In this document: positions 8,062-16,785 of the stretch, piece by piece
Numbering within the stretch: the first letter of the stretch is position 1
Layout of the letters: every line of letters starts with the position of its first letter
NCBI GenBank assembly: GCA_965267185.1
Contig: OZ253937.1
Location: 3,348,001-3,412,000, forward strand
Length of the DNA stretch: 64,000 nucleotides
Direction: 5' to 3'
Source of the DNA: G965267185 sp965267185
GTDB lineage: Bacteria; Pseudomonadota; Alphaproteobacteria; UBA6615
Translations under genes and position numbers: made by a program
Notes under the pieces: generated by a model
Told to the model about the DNA's origin: nothing
Database searches by the model: none
The model's input: only the letters and a program-made list of their open reading frames with translations

Positions 8062-9252
8062 ATGCCAGATACTGCACCGGAGGGCACAATAGAGCAGCGG
8101 TCGGGGCCGCTGGTCGGTCTCAAGGTTGTCGAACTCGCCGGAATCGGGCCGGCGCCGTTTGCTGCGATGCTATTGGCTGACTTGGGCGCCGACATCATTC
8201 GCGTCGACCGACAGGCCGACCCCGGCTTGGGTGTGCCGCGCGGTGCGGAATACGATCTGATGAGCCGCAGCCGCCGCTCCATCGCCGTCGACCTCAAGAA
8301 TCCACAAGGCGTCGAGGCTGTCCTTAAACTCGTAGAACAGGCCGACGTGCTGATCGATCCGTTCCGGCCCGGCGTGACCGAGAAATTGGGCCTTGGCCCC
8401 GACGAAGTAATCGCGCGCAATCCGCGGCTGATATACGCCCGCATGACCGGTTTCGGTAATCACGGGCCGCTGGCGAAAGCTGCTGGGCATGACATCAACT
8501 ACATCGCGTTGTCGGGTGCGCTGCACGCCATCGGTCCGAAGGAAGGGCCGGTTCCGCCGCTCAACATGATCGGTGATTTCGGCGGCGGCGGCATGTTTCT
8601 CGCGTTTGGCGTCATGGCTGCCGTTTATGAAGCGCAACGCAGCGGCGCGGGCCAAGTTGTTGATATCGGGATGGTCGATGGCGCGATCTCGCTGATGACC
8701 CCGATTTATGGCTTGAATGCGTCGGGCTACTGGCACGATGCGCGCGGTGAAAATATCCTCGACGGTGCCGCGCCGTTCTACGGTGCCTTCGAGACCGCCG
8801 ACGGTAAGTTTGTGTCGATCGGCTCCATCGAGAAAAAGTTCTACGCCATTCTACTTGAGAAACTGGGGCTCGATCCCGATGCCCTGCCGGCGCAGATGGA
8901 TCGCGATAGCTGGCCGGAGCTCAAAGCGACGATCGCCGAGACGATCAAAACCAAGTCGCGCGACGAGTGGGTGGAGATCATGGAGGGAACGGACGTTTGC
9001 TTCGCTCCGGTGTTGTCGCTGACGGAAGCGCCGCACCACGCGCACAATCGGGCGCGCGAGAACTTCGTCGAGGTCGCGGGCATCACGCAACCCGCCCCCG
9101 CGCCGCGGTTCAGCCGCACACCGGGCCGTGTGCACTCGCCACCGCCGGTACCCGGCGCGCACACCGAGACCGCGCTGGCCGAGTGGGGGTTTACGTCTGA
9201 GGAAATCGGCGCGCTTAAAGACGCCGCCGCGATCGGCCGCCGCGACGGCTAA
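8062..9252 (+). CDS. CaiB/BaiF CoA-transferase family protein, alpha-methylacyl-CoA racemase-like
   Basis: 396-residue family III protein. The start at ATG 8062 follows a gggggag ribosome binding site; the longer in-frame extension to 7333 is antisense to the aldolase gene and was rejected. Two motifs match alpha-methylacyl-CoA racemase rather than a simple CoA transferase: His143 in GHDINYIALSG and Asp172 in MIGDFGGGGM, the acid/base pair of that enzyme. The C-terminal part includes the family's ITQPAPAPRFSRTPG-type ending. The likely role is epimerisation of 2-methylacyl-CoA esters in branched-chain or sterol side-chain breakdown. The next gene, an MBL hydrolase, follows 21 bp downstream. 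Confidence 0.85.
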   Translation: MPDTAPEGTIEQRSGPLVGLKVVELAGIGPAPFAAMLLADLGADIIRVDRQADPGLGVPRGAEYDLMSRSRRSIAVDLKNPQGVEAVLKLVEQADVLIDPFRPGVTEKLGLGPDEVIARNPRLIYARMTGFGNHGPLAKAAGHDINYIALSGALHAIGPKEGPVPPLNMIGDFGGGGMFLAFGVMAAVYEAQRSGAGQVVDIGMVDGAISLMTPIYGLNASGYWHDARGENILDGAAPFYGAFETADGKFVSIGSIEKKFYAILLEKLGLDPDALPAQMDRDSWPELKATIAETIKTKSRDEWVEIMEGTDVCFAPVLSLTEAPHHAHNRARENFVEVAGITQPAPAPRFSRTPGRVHSPPPVPGAHTETALAEWGFTSEEIGALKDAAAIGRRDG

Positions 9253-9273
9253 CGGGTAGGGAATAAAACGCCG

Positions 9274-10179
9274 ATGGCAACCGTGATCCCCTATAACCGG
9301 GAGTTGGAGTTCGAGTATGGCGCGTCGCAGCAATTATCTCCGCTGGTGCGCCGGGTCATTGCGCGAAACCCCAGCGCTTTTACGTTCCACGGTACCGGTA
9401 CTTACATTATTGGCTCCGGTTCCGGCTCGGTGGCAATTGTCGATCCGGGCCCCGATTTGCCTGAGCACATCGACGCGGTTCTCGCGGCGGTGCGTGGCGA
9501 GACCGTGAGCCATATTCTGGTCACTCACACCCATCTCGACCATTCGCCGGCAACCGTTGCGGTCAAGGCGGCAACCGGTGCACCGTCCTACGCGTTCGGC
9601 CCCCACGGCCGCGGCGGTGACGGCGAGCAGGTCGAGGAGGGCGCCGATTTCGATTTCGAGCCCGATCAACGGCTCGCCGACGGCGACACGGTCGAGGGCG
9701 ATGGCTGGACCGTGGAGGGAGTTCACACGCCGGGCCATACGTCGAACCATATGTGTTTCGCGCTAAAGGAAGAAAACGCGCTGTTTCCCGGCGACCATGT
9801 GATGGGGTGGTCGACCACCATCGTGTCGCCGCCCGATGGCGACATGAATGCTTACATGAGGTCGTTGGAAAAGCTGACGGCGCGTTCGGAGGCTCTCTAC
9901 TATCCAACTCACGGCGCGCCGATCGCCGATCCCGCGCCCTACGTGGCGGCGCTACTTGCCCACCGTCACGAGCGCGAAGAGCAGATTGTCGCTTGCCTTG
10001 CCGAGGGTATTGGCGCGATTCCGGATATGGTGGCGCGGATGTATGCCGACGTCGATCCGGGTCTCCACCGTGCCGCTGGCCGCTCGGTGTTGTCGCACTT
10101 GATCCATATGGTCGAGACGGGGCGCGCTGCGAGTAACGGCAAGCCCGGCCCGGACAGCGTGTTTCGGCCGGCGAAGTAG
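9274..10179 (+). CDS. MBL-fold metallohydrolase (LACTB2-like)
   Basis: 301-residue metallo-beta-lactamase-fold hydrolase. The HxHxDH zinc motif is visible as HTHLDH (His85, His87, Asp89, His90). Further ligands are in VHTPGHTSNHMC, in the GDHVMGW aspartate and in YPTHGAPI. A C-terminal helical/winged domain (about 220-300) follows, as in LACTB2-type proteins. It follows the AMACR-like gene closely and is probably cotranscribed, so a thioesterase-like role on CoA esters is conceivable, but the family is too diverse to assign a substrate. It converges on the NUDIX gene with only 3 bp between stops. Confidence 0.85.
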   Translation: MATVIPYNRELEFEYGASQQLSPLVRRVIARNPSAFTFHGTGTYIIGSGSGSVAIVDPGPDLPEHIDAVLAAVRGETVSHILVTHTHLDHSPATVAVKAATGAPSYAFGPHGRGGDGEQVEEGADFDFEPDQRLADGDTVEGDGWTVEGVHTPGHTSNHMCFALKEENALFPGDHVMGWSTTIVSPPDGDMNAYMRSLEKLTARSEALYYPTHGAPIADPAPYVAALLAHRHEREEQIVACLAEGIGAIPDMVARMYADVDPGLHRAAGRSVLSHLIHMVETGRAASNGKPGPDSVFRPAK

Positions 10180-10182
10180 CGG

Positions 10183-10830
10183 CTACTCCAGCGAAACGTG
10201 ATAGCGTCCGCGAATAAAGCGCGACACCGGGATCGGGCGGCTGGGATCATGCGATGCGGGGTCGGCGAGGGCGCGGCGGAATTCCGCGAGCGCGATACGC
10301 GTAATGCCAGCCATGTCCAGATCGCGAATTTCGTCGAGCGAGAACCAGGCCAGGTTCTGCAATTCGCCGTCGCCCGCCAGCTTCCCTTGGGCTTCTGACG
10401 CGTCGGCGAAAAAGAACCGGGCGTCGAACCGGCGCACCCGGTTTGGCGGTGTAATGGCGCGGAAGAAATAGTCCAGCGCGCCGAGCTTCGGGCCGATCTT
10501 GCTGTGCCATGCGTCGCCGTTGCCCGTTCCCGCGGCGATCAGCAAACCGGTTTCTTCGAAGGTTTCGCGGATGGCGGCAATCGCCAAACCCCGCGCGCGT
10601 GCCGGGGTGGCGGCGCGCTCGAGGCGGGCGGCGACGTCGGCGCGCAGCGGTGTCTCGGGAGACACCCGGCTATCTGTCGGATTCACGCGGCCACCGGGAA
10701 AGACATAGGCGTTGGGCATGAAGATGTGACCGTGATGGCGCTGGCCCAAGAGCACGCGCAAATCGTCGCCGCCGCCGCTGTACAGCAACAGCGTCGCAGC
10801 GTCCCTGGGACGTAGCGTTTTTCCGGCCAA
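10183..10830 (-). CDS. NUDIX hydrolase (NUDT19-like)
   Basis: 215-residue NUDIX protein. The catalytic half of the Nudix box is clear (AIRETFEETGLL, about residue 90), while the upstream half carries an insertion, as in NUDT19/RPP-type enzymes that act on CoA or ADP-containing substrates. An early GQRHHGHIFMPNAYVFPGG stretch is typical of this group. The frame opens with TTG at 10830, preceded by an AGGAG ribosome binding site at good distance; no ATG exists near the N-terminus, so TTG is the likely start. It shares the strand with the NIPSNAP gene just upstream (15 bp). Confidence 0.85.
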   Translation of the reverse strand: MAGKTLRPRDAATLLLYSGGGDDLRVLLGQRHHGHIFMPNAYVFPGGRVNPTDSRVSPETPLRADVAARLERAATPARARGLAIAAIRETFEETGLLIAAGTGNGDAWHSKIGPKLGALDYFFRAITPPNRVRRFDARFFFADASEAQGKLAGDGELQNLAWFSLDEIRDLDMAGITRIALAEFRRALADPASHDPSRPIPVSRFIRGRYHVSLE

Positions 10831-10845
10831 CTCGAACTCCTAAAA

Positions 10846-11502
10846 CTACTTGAGGGGGGAAAACGCGGTGGGTACCAGAAGGCGGCTTTCCTGGCGCTCG
10901 ATACGGGGCCCGTTCGCCGCCTGATAGACCGGCCAATCAGGGTTGTTTTGAGTCGCCGTGAGCAGTTCCTCCCGCTGGGCGTGGCTGTCCCAATACCACA
11001 AATGAACCACTTGATTGACGGTTCCGGTGATCGACGTGAAATAACCGATGAGCTGCCAGCCCGCGCTTTTTGTGATCGGATAGGCCATCTTCTTAGTGAT
11101 TTCGATGAACTGCGGCACCTGGGGATAGCTGATCGTGTACGTGCGCTCGTCGACAAACGCCAATTCGCTGCCGTTGCCCATAAACGCGAACGGTTCCACG
11201 ACATCGGTGGCGGCCAGCAGGCGATTGAATTGTTTGACGATCACCCCGGTGCTGTTGGTCTTGCGGTATTCGGTCCACTCCGGGTCTTGGTACAAGGCGC
11301 GCCGGCACTCCTGACGGTGGGCCGCGCTCTCCCACTTCCAATAATGAACGACCTGATTGAGCGGGCCGGTCTCCACAGTAAAATACCCGGCCAGATCGAA
11401 GCCGTGTTTGCGCTGCAGCGGTAGGCCGTTGCTACCATAATTTTCTAAGAAATCCGGCATCTTGCCGGCGGCGACGGTGTAGGTCCGTGCGTCGACGATC
11501 AT
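10846..11502 (-). CDS. NIPSNAP family protein, two tandem domains
   Basis: 218-residue protein built from two NIPSNAP-type ferredoxin-like domains (about 1-105 and 110-218). Each begins with the family pattern, DARTYTVAAGKMPDFLENYG and ERTYTISYPQVPQFIEI, and has a tryptophan-rich NQVVHYWKW or NQVVHLWYW strand. The molecular function is unknown; in bacteria the family is often found with catabolic genes. It is the first gene of a pair with the NUDIX hydrolase and diverges from the SMP-30 gene. Confidence 0.85.
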   Translation of the reverse strand: MIVDARTYTVAAGKMPDFLENYGSNGLPLQRKHGFDLAGYFTVETGPLNQVVHYWKWESAAHRQECRRALYQDPEWTEYRKTNSTGVIVKQFNRLLAATDVVEPFAFMGNGSELAFVDERTYTISYPQVPQFIEITKKMAYPITKSAGWQLIGYFTSITGTVNQVVHLWYWDSHAQREELLTATQNNPDWPVYQAANGPRIERQESRLLVPTAFSPLK

Positions 11503-11602
11503 TATTGTCCCCCCGATTTCGTGCGTAACCGCGTCGTTGGCGTCTTATCGATCGTGTATCGTAGAGAGGCCGGTAGTCGGTGAAAAGCAGGGGTGACCTA
11601 TC

Positions 11603-12505
11603 GTGGCAAAAATTCTCGATGTCATCGAAACGGGTGCGATCTTGGGCGAGAGTCCGGTTTGGTCGATGCGCGATGCCGCTCTGTACTGGGTCGACATCAA
11701 GGCGCCGGCGATCCGCCGTTTCGACCCTGTGAGCGGATCCAACGATATGTGGCCGGTGGCGCAGGAAATCGGCAGCATCGTTCTGCGCCAAGAGGGCGGT
11801 CTCGCGGCGGCGTTACGCGACGGGTTCGCCAATATCGGCGCCAATATGACGACCCTTGAATGGATCACCGACCCGGAACTGGATAAGCCGCTGAACCGGT
11901 TCAACGACGGAAAGTGCGACCGCCAGGGAAGGTTTTGGTCGGGCACCATGCACGATCCGCACGGACCGCCGGAAAGCTATTTCGAGCGCGAACCGGTGGG
12001 CGTGCTCTACCGGCTCGATGGGGATCATAGCTGCCACGCGATGGCTGACGGCATTCTGGTGTCCAACGGCTTGGCTTGGTCGCCAGATGGCACCGTGATG
12101 TATTTCACCGACTCACCTCGCCGCACGATCTGGGCCTACGATTACGACACGGCGACTGGCGATCTCGGCGATCGGCGAATCTTCGCCGAGATACCCAAGG
12201 AGCCCGGCCGTGGGACCGGCGATGGCGCCACCGTCGATGCGGAAGGGTGCTATTGGAGCGCGGAGTTTCGCGGTAGCCGGCTGGTCCGCTACCGACCCGA
12301 CGGAGCGGTCGAACAGACGATCGATTTGCCGGTGAGCCGCCCCACTTCGTGCGCCTTCGGCGGCGATGGATTGGCGACGCTTTTCGTGACCTCGGCCAAA
12401 ATCATGCTCAACGCCGCTGAATTAGCGGCAGAGCCCCACGCCGGCGCCCTTTTAGCCCTCGATGTAGGCGTCTGTGGGTTGCCGGAGGCTGAATTCCCGG
12501 GCTGA
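11603..12505 (+). CDS. SMP-30/gluconolactonase/LRE family protein
   Basis: 300-residue six-bladed beta-propeller lactonase of the SMP-30/gluconolactonase family, which hydrolyses sugar lactones using one bound divalent metal. Expected ligands are visible: Glu in ILGESPVW near residue 14, Asn in LNRFNDGKCDRQGRFW, a second Asn in SNGLAWSPDG, and the Asp of that motif. A typical companion would be a sugar dehydrogenase or a dehydratase; none is adjacent. It stands alone, between the divergent NIPSNAP gene and a small hypothetical gene. Confidence 0.9.
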   Translation: MAKILDVIETGAILGESPVWSMRDAALYWVDIKAPAIRRFDPVSGSNDMWPVAQEIGSIVLRQEGGLAAALRDGFANIGANMTTLEWITDPELDKPLNRFNDGKCDRQGRFWSGTMHDPHGPPESYFEREPVGVLYRLDGDHSCHAMADGILVSNGLAWSPDGTVMYFTDSPRRTIWAYDYDTATGDLGDRRIFAEIPKEPGRGTGDGATVDAEGCYWSAEFRGSRLVRYRPDGAVEQTIDLPVSRPTSCAFGGDGLATLFVTSAKIMLNAAELAAEPHAGALLALDVGVCGLPEAEFPG

Positions 12506-12603
12506 CCAGCGATTGCCATAATTCGCCGGGCAATTGCCTCGATTGCTCCGCAAAGCCGCCTGTTTTCAAGTCCAACCTTCTCGGGAAACCGGGAAGGTAG
12601 GTC

Positions 12604-12960
12604 ATGCAACCCTTGCAATTCTTCGCTACGACCATTGGCGCGCTGCCAACCGCCGCATTCCTCTTAACCGTATTGCTAACCGACGGCGCGCCGCTCAAAC
12701 CGATCGCTCCTGGGGAGGGGAGCGGACCGGCCGCCGCAATACGAGCGCAGCCGCAAGCACAACAAGAACGGCAAAGCCGTGTTGCCGCGGTCGGTCATAA
12801 TGACTTAGCCCACATTGTTCCGGGGACCTTGGAGGGTGAAAGCGCTATCCCGCTGCCGCGCGGCGCCGGAACGGCTGGTTTGGTTAATGCCAACCGCGAC
12901 ACGGAGGTTTTCATGACCCTGTTCGGAATACCCAGCCCCTATGTACCCCCGGCACCCTAG
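12604..12960 (+). CDS. small hypothetical protein with N-terminal hydrophobic segment
   Basis: 118 residues, not recognised. The N-terminus (FFATTIGALPTAAFLLTVLL) could be a signal anchor or signal peptide; the remainder is rich in Ala, Pro, Gln and Gly without a domain I recognise and ends in a Pro-rich tail (PSPYVPPAP). A ggaaggtagg ribosome binding site precedes the ATG, which supports translation. It could be a lineage-specific envelope protein or a chance ORF. A sigma-32-like promoter starts 9 bp after its stop. Confidence 0.45.
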   Translation: MQPLQFFATTIGALPTAAFLLTVLLTDGAPLKPIAPGEGSGPAAAIRAQPQAQQERQSRVAAVGHNDLAHIVPGTLEGESAIPLPRGAGTAGLVNANRDTEVFMTLFGIPSPYVPPAP

Positions 12961-12969
12961 CGCTAACCC

Positions 12970-12999
12970 CTTGAAATTTACGCATTAGGGCCCATTTAT
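12970..12999 (+). promoter_or_regulatory. sigma-32 (RpoH) type promoter of hsp20
   Basis: CTTGAAA at 12970-12976, a 14-nt spacer, and CCCATTTAT at 12991-12999, a near-perfect match to the heat-shock consensus CTTGAAA-N13/15-CCCATNT. It lies about 125 bp before the Hsp20 ATG, leaving a long leader of about 115 nt. Confidence 0.8.
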
Positions 13000-13123
13000 A
13001 GGCTCAAGCAGGGCCTTTCCAGGTCTGTGTACAGGGTGCCAATTTTGGGCCCGGAGCGTTCCGTTTACGCCCCTTAATAGCGTAGGCGGCCCGTACTCGC
13101 TCGTAACTAAGAGGAGTAACGGC

Positions 13124-13582
13124 ATGTCCCGTGTTTCCCTTCTCAACAGTCCCTTGTTGCTGGGGTTCGATCAATTCGAACGCACCCTTGAGCGCATTTC
13201 GAAGGCGCCGGCCGAAGGCTATCCGCCCTACAATATTGAGCGTACCGGCGAAGACCGCTTGCGAATTACCCTCGCGGTGGCTGGTTTCACGCTCGACGAC
13301 CTCGAGATTCTGCTTGAAGACAATCAGCTCACCATAGGCGGACGCCAAACCGATGACGATCAACGCGTTTATCTCCACCGGGGCATAGCGACCCGGCAGT
13401 TCAAACGCAGCTTCGTCATCGCTGAAGGTGTCGAGGTGACGTCCGCTACGCTCGATAACGGTCTTCTGCATATCGACCTGCAGCAGCCAAAACCGCAACG
13501 CAACGCGCGGACGATCAAGATTTCATCGGCGAACGGTGCTTCGGAAGGGGCAACGATCGACGTTCCGGCGAAGCAAGTCTAG
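13124..13582 (+). CDS. Hsp20 family small heat-shock protein
   Basis: 152-residue alpha-crystallin-type chaperone (IbpA/HspD class) that holds unfolding proteins for refolding by DnaK/ClpB. The N-terminal arm (SLLNSPLLLGFDQFERTLER) is the class A type; the crystallin domain spans about 35-130 with DRLRITLAVAGFTLDDLEI and the conserved closing strand ATLDNGLLHIDL; an IKIS-type tail follows. A strong AGAGGAG ribosome binding site is present. The upstream sigma-32 promoter explains heat induction. The DUF1150 gene follows 19 bp downstream, a typical alphaproteobacterial pair. Confidence 0.95.
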   Translation: MSRVSLLNSPLLLGFDQFERTLERISKAPAEGYPPYNIERTGEDRLRITLAVAGFTLDDLEILLEDNQLTIGGRQTDDDQRVYLHRGIATRQFKRSFVIAEGVEVTSATLDNGLLHIDLQQPKPQRNARTIKISSANGASEGATIDVPAKQV

Positions 13583-13601
13583 GCCGGGTCTACGAGAGGT
13601 C

Positions 13602-13829
13602 ATGAACATGGATCATAACCAAAGCAATGTTTGGCAAGAGCTGCCGCCCGAGCAATTTGCGGCGTTGTGGCTGGGAGATCTAGCCTACGTCAAACCGAAG
13701 CGAGTCAAAGGGCGCCAAGTGTATGCCATCCACACGGCGGACGGCAGCGAGATCGCCGTTGTCGAGGGCCGTGAGCTCGCCTTCGCGACGATAACCCAGA
13801 ACGATCTGGAGCCGCTCAGCGTCCATTAG
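13602..13829 (+). CDS. DUF1150 family protein
   Basis: 75-residue protein matching the small DUF1150 family, usually encoded directly after hsp20 in alphaproteobacteria. The start is the ATG at 13602, preceded by a gagaggt ribosome binding site; the longer frame back to 13536 overlaps hsp20 and was rejected. Visible family segment: LGDLAYVKPKRVKGRQVYAI followed by a GSEIAVVEGRELAFA stretch. Function unknown; cotranscription with hsp20 from the heat-shock promoter is likely. Confidence 0.85.
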   Translation: MNMDHNQSNVWQELPPEQFAALWLGDLAYVKPKRVKGRQVYAIHTADGSEIAVVEGRELAFATITQNDLEPLSVH

Positions 13830-13838
13830 GAGAGTGTT

Positions 13839-14318
13839 TTAGCTGGCAACCCGGAGATGGGAGTTTCCCTCCGGGGATTGTGCCAGTAGGGCGTAGAGGG
13901 CGTCGCGGCTATTCGCGCCGCGAAGTTTTTCGCAAAAAGATGGGCCCCGCAACAGGCGCGAGATTCGCGCCAGAGCTTTGAGATGGTCGGCGCCTGCACC
14001 CTCGGGAGCGAGCAGCAGGAATATCAAGTCCACCGGCCGGTCGTCGATACTGTCGAAGTCGATCGGTTTTTCAATTCTGGCGAAGAATCCATAGATACGG
14101 TCCAACCCGGACAACCGGCCGTGCGGAATAGCCAGGCCGTCGCCCACGCCGGTTGTGCCGAGGCGCTCGCGCTCCAGCAATACATCAAAAATGGCGCGCT
14201 CCTCCTGCCCCGTGATCTGGGCGGCATGCTTCGACAATTCCTGCAACGCCTGCTTCTTGCTGGTCACGCGCAGATCCGCGACCACATTTTCAACCATCAG
14301 AAGATCGGAAACTTCCAT
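13839..14318 (-). CDS. ptsN: PTS IIA-like nitrogen regulatory protein PtsN
   Basis: 159-residue EIIA-Ntr phosphocarrier, end of the PtsP-PtsO-PtsN chain that links nitrogen and potassium status to regulation. The phosphorylated histidine is His66 in GLAIPHGRLSGLD, and the flanking VGDGLAIPHG segment is conserved across the family. Length and fold match. It is the last gene of the rpoN-hpf-ptsN series, 53 bp after hpf, and ends 9 bp from the convergent DUF1150 gene. Confidence 0.95.
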   Translation of the reverse strand: MEVSDLLMVENVVADLRVTSKKQALQELSKHAAQITGQEERAIFDVLLERERLGTTGVGDGLAIPHGRLSGLDRIYGFFARIEKPIDFDSIDDRPVDLIFLLLAPEGAGADHLKALARISRLLRGPSFCEKLRGANSRDALYALLAQSPEGNSHLRVAS

Positions 14319-14371
14319 TAAAGCTCTCTCTCCACAAATCCTGCGCCGACCGTTCGGCCGGCACGGTCGGT

Positions 14372-14953
14372 TTATTTGTTGCCGGGATCGATCCAGCCGA
14401 CGTTACCGTCGGACCGCCGATAGACGACATTCAATCCGCCGTTGCCGGCGTTGCGAAATACCATTGCCGGAACATCGGCAAGGTCCATGCGCATCACCGC
14501 TTCTGAGACGGTTAGATTTTCGATAACTGTTTGATCTTCGGCGACGATGACCGGGTGATCGCCCCCTTCGTCCGGCTCTTCGATGTCTTCGGAGACGGGT
14601 TCGTATGGGGCCAACACATATTGTTGCGCGCGGATAGTTTCAGCGGATTCGCGCGCGGCATGATGATCGCGCAGCCGCCGCTTATGGCGCCGCAGCCGCT
14701 TGCCGAGGTGAGCCGAGGCGACATCGAAAGCTGCATAGGCGTCGTCCGCCGACTCGTGCGCGCGCACGTAAATATCGCGGCCAATATGAATGGCCACGTC
14801 GGCGCGTATCGTGAATCGCTCGCGCGACAGCACGACCGACGCGTCGATCGCTTGTCCAAAATACTTCTCAACTGTCGCCTGCAACGACTCCGTGACGTGG
14901 GTGCGTAACGCATCACCGACGTCGAGTTGATGACCGGATATCTTTATCTGCAT
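14372..14953 (-). CDS. hpf: ribosome hibernation promoting factor, long form
   Basis: 193-residue long HPF (RaiA/YfiA family). The N-terminal domain (about 1-100, MQIKISGHQLDVGDALRTHV onward) binds the 30S subunit; the C-terminal domain (about 135-193, with VSEAVMRMDLADVPAMVFRN and a GNVGWIDP ending) dimerises to join two ribosomes into 100S particles. An acidic linker separates them. A sigma-70-like promoter lies about 175 bp upstream, giving hpf and ptsN a transcription start of their own apart from rpoN. Confidence 0.95.
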   Translation of the reverse strand: MQIKISGHQLDVGDALRTHVTESLQATVEKYFGQAIDASVVLSRERFTIRADVAIHIGRDIYVRAHESADDAYAAFDVASAHLGKRLRRHKRRLRDHHAARESAETIRAQQYVLAPYEPVSEDIEEPDEGGDHPVIVAEDQTVIENLTVSEAVMRMDLADVPAMVFRNAGNGGLNVVYRRSDGNVGWIDPGNK

Positions 14954-15129
14954 CGAGACCTGACACTGAGGTTAGAGCCGAGAAGTTGTCTCAACCGTAA
15001 CCGCGTTACTGTAAAAATGGCGCTGCCCTTCATGGCATATACATTGGAAACTGGCCCTCGCTTTGGGTCGGCCGGTCCCCATGATCAGAGCATCAAATTA
15101 TTGCAAAGCGCCGGTATGTCGGCGGCCGG

Positions 15130-15158
15130 AACATAGTGACGGCTCAGGAGGCTGTCAA
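15130..15158 (-). promoter_or_regulatory. sigma-70-like promoter for hpf-ptsN
   Basis: On the minus strand TTGACA (15158-15153, perfect -35), a 17-bp spacer, then TATGTT (15135-15130, -10). Transcription would begin near 15123, leaving a leader of about 170 nt before hpf. Confidence 0.6.
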
Positions 15159-15226
15159 TAGCGCTGCCGGACACATTCGCTTGTACCGCTTGAAGCTTGA
15201 ATTCAATATAAGTCTTTGAAATTTAA

Positions 15227-16774
15227 CTACAATTCAGCCTGTGCACGCTTCATCCGCCGCCGTTCCACAGAGGAGGGAATATGCAGCGCGTCGCGGTATT
15301 TAGCTACCGTTCGACGGGCAATTTCAACCCCGTCAGAGCGCAGAATCTCAACGATTCGGTCGTCAGACAGGACATTCTTTGCCGTCTCGGCTTCGATCAA
15401 TTCTTTTATTTGATGGCGTACCGATTCGGCGGAGTGGGCTTGGCCGTTTTCCGTAGCATTGATCGCGGTTGTGAAGAAATATTTGAGCTCGAACAGGCCC
15501 CGTGGTGTCGTGATGTATTTGTTCGCGGTGACCCGGCTCACCGTGCTTTCGTGCATCTCGACGGCTTGCGCAACGTCGTTCAAAACCAGCGGCACCAGAT
15601 GCGCGACGCCCTTTTGAAAAAAAGCATCCTGCTGGCGCACAATTTCGGTGGCTACTTTCAAGATTGTATTGGCGCGTTGGTCGAGCGCCTTAACCAGCCA
15701 TTGGGCTGACTGCAGGTTTTCCTGCAGGTAGCGTTTGTCGTCGCTCGACAATTTGCTGGCCGATATTTCCGCATAGTAATGCCGGTTGACCAAGACCCGC
15801 GGGAGCGTGTCGCTGTTGAGTTCGATGATCCAACCGCCCTTGGGATTGGCGCGCATGAAGACATCGGGCGACACCCATTGGGTTACTTCGTGGTCGAAAG
15901 CCGCACCCGGTTTGGGGTCCAGCGTTTTGAGCTCAGCGATTATTTCGGCGAGGTCTTCCCGGTCGACGCCGCAGGCTGCCTGAAGGGCTGCGGTGTCGTG
16001 TTTTGCCATCAAATCCAGGTTTTCAAGGAAGGCTTGCATGATCGGGTCGAGGCGGTCGCGCTCAGCTAACTGAAGAGCGAAGCAATCGGCGAGATCACGG
16101 GCGAAAACGCCGATAGGGTCGAAGCGCCGCAATTTTTCCAGGACCGCTTCGATCTCCGTAGCGGAGCAGCCAAGCTGATCCGCGATCGCTTCCATCGTTG
16201 CTGTGAGATAGCCGTCGTCGTTTAAGGACTCGATCAAGGCACGGCCGATCAAACGTTCCCGGTAATCGGTGATATCGACGTTCAGTTGGGCGGTGAGATG
16301 CTCGCGCAGGCTTGGCGTTTGATCGGCGGCGAGATCGCCCGGTTCCGCCAAGTCGAAGCTGTAGGCACCGGAACCTGAGTTGCTGAAGGCGCTTTCGCTG
16401 GCTGGGCTGAGCGTATCAGCGCTGGCGGCCTCCGGCTGGTAGTCGTCGGCCCAAACATTCTCATAGTCCGTATCGAGCGGAGGGTCGCTCTCCGACGCGG
16501 CCTCTCGCTGGGTCAATTCGCTCACATCGGGGGGGTCGGGGCTGTCGGCTAGATCGTCCGGGCTAGTCTCCTGCGGGGAGGCGTCGCCATCCGTCGAATC
16601 GCCTTCGGCCAATGCGTCTTCGCGCTCGAGCAGGGGGTTTTGCTCGAGTTCGCCTTCAACGAAGGTGGAGAGCTCCAAATTGGATAGTTGCAAAAGCTTA
16701 ATCGCCTGCTGCAACTGCGGCGTCATAACGGGTGCTTGCGTCTGCCGCAGTTTGAGGCGCTGGGTAAGTGCCAT
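15227..16774 (-). CDS. rpoN: RNA polymerase sigma-54 factor
   Basis: 515-residue sigma-54. Region I is the Gln/Leu-rich N-terminus (MALTQRLKLRQTQAPVMTPQ, then LQQAIKLLQLSNLEL), which responds to AAA+ activators. An acidic region II (about 55-130) follows, then the core-binding region and the C-terminal DNA-binding part, with the RpoN box ARRTVAKYRDALHIPSS near residue 486 (consensus ARRTVAKYRE). It lies 11 bp downstream of lptB and is probably cotranscribed with the LPS export genes, the usual arrangement. It directs nitrogen, motility or C4-acid genes depending on activators, none of which is in this window. Confidence 0.97.
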   Translation of the reverse strand: MALTQRLKLRQTQAPVMTPQLQQAIKLLQLSNLELSTFVEGELEQNPLLEREDALAEGDSTDGDASPQETSPDDLADSPDPPDVSELTQREAASESDPPLDTDYENVWADDYQPEAASADTLSPASESAFSNSGSGAYSFDLAEPGDLAADQTPSLREHLTAQLNVDITDYRERLIGRALIESLNDDGYLTATMEAIADQLGCSATEIEAVLEKLRRFDPIGVFARDLADCFALQLAERDRLDPIMQAFLENLDLMAKHDTAALQAACGVDREDLAEIIAELKTLDPKPGAAFDHEVTQWVSPDVFMRANPKGGWIIELNSDTLPRVLVNRHYYAEISASKLSSDDKRYLQENLQSAQWLVKALDQRANTILKVATEIVRQQDAFFQKGVAHLVPLVLNDVAQAVEMHESTVSRVTANKYITTPRGLFELKYFFTTAINATENGQAHSAESVRHQIKELIEAETAKNVLSDDRIVEILRSDGVEIARRTVAKYRDALHIPSSVERRRMKRAQAEL

Positions 16775-16785
16775 GATGGTATGGT

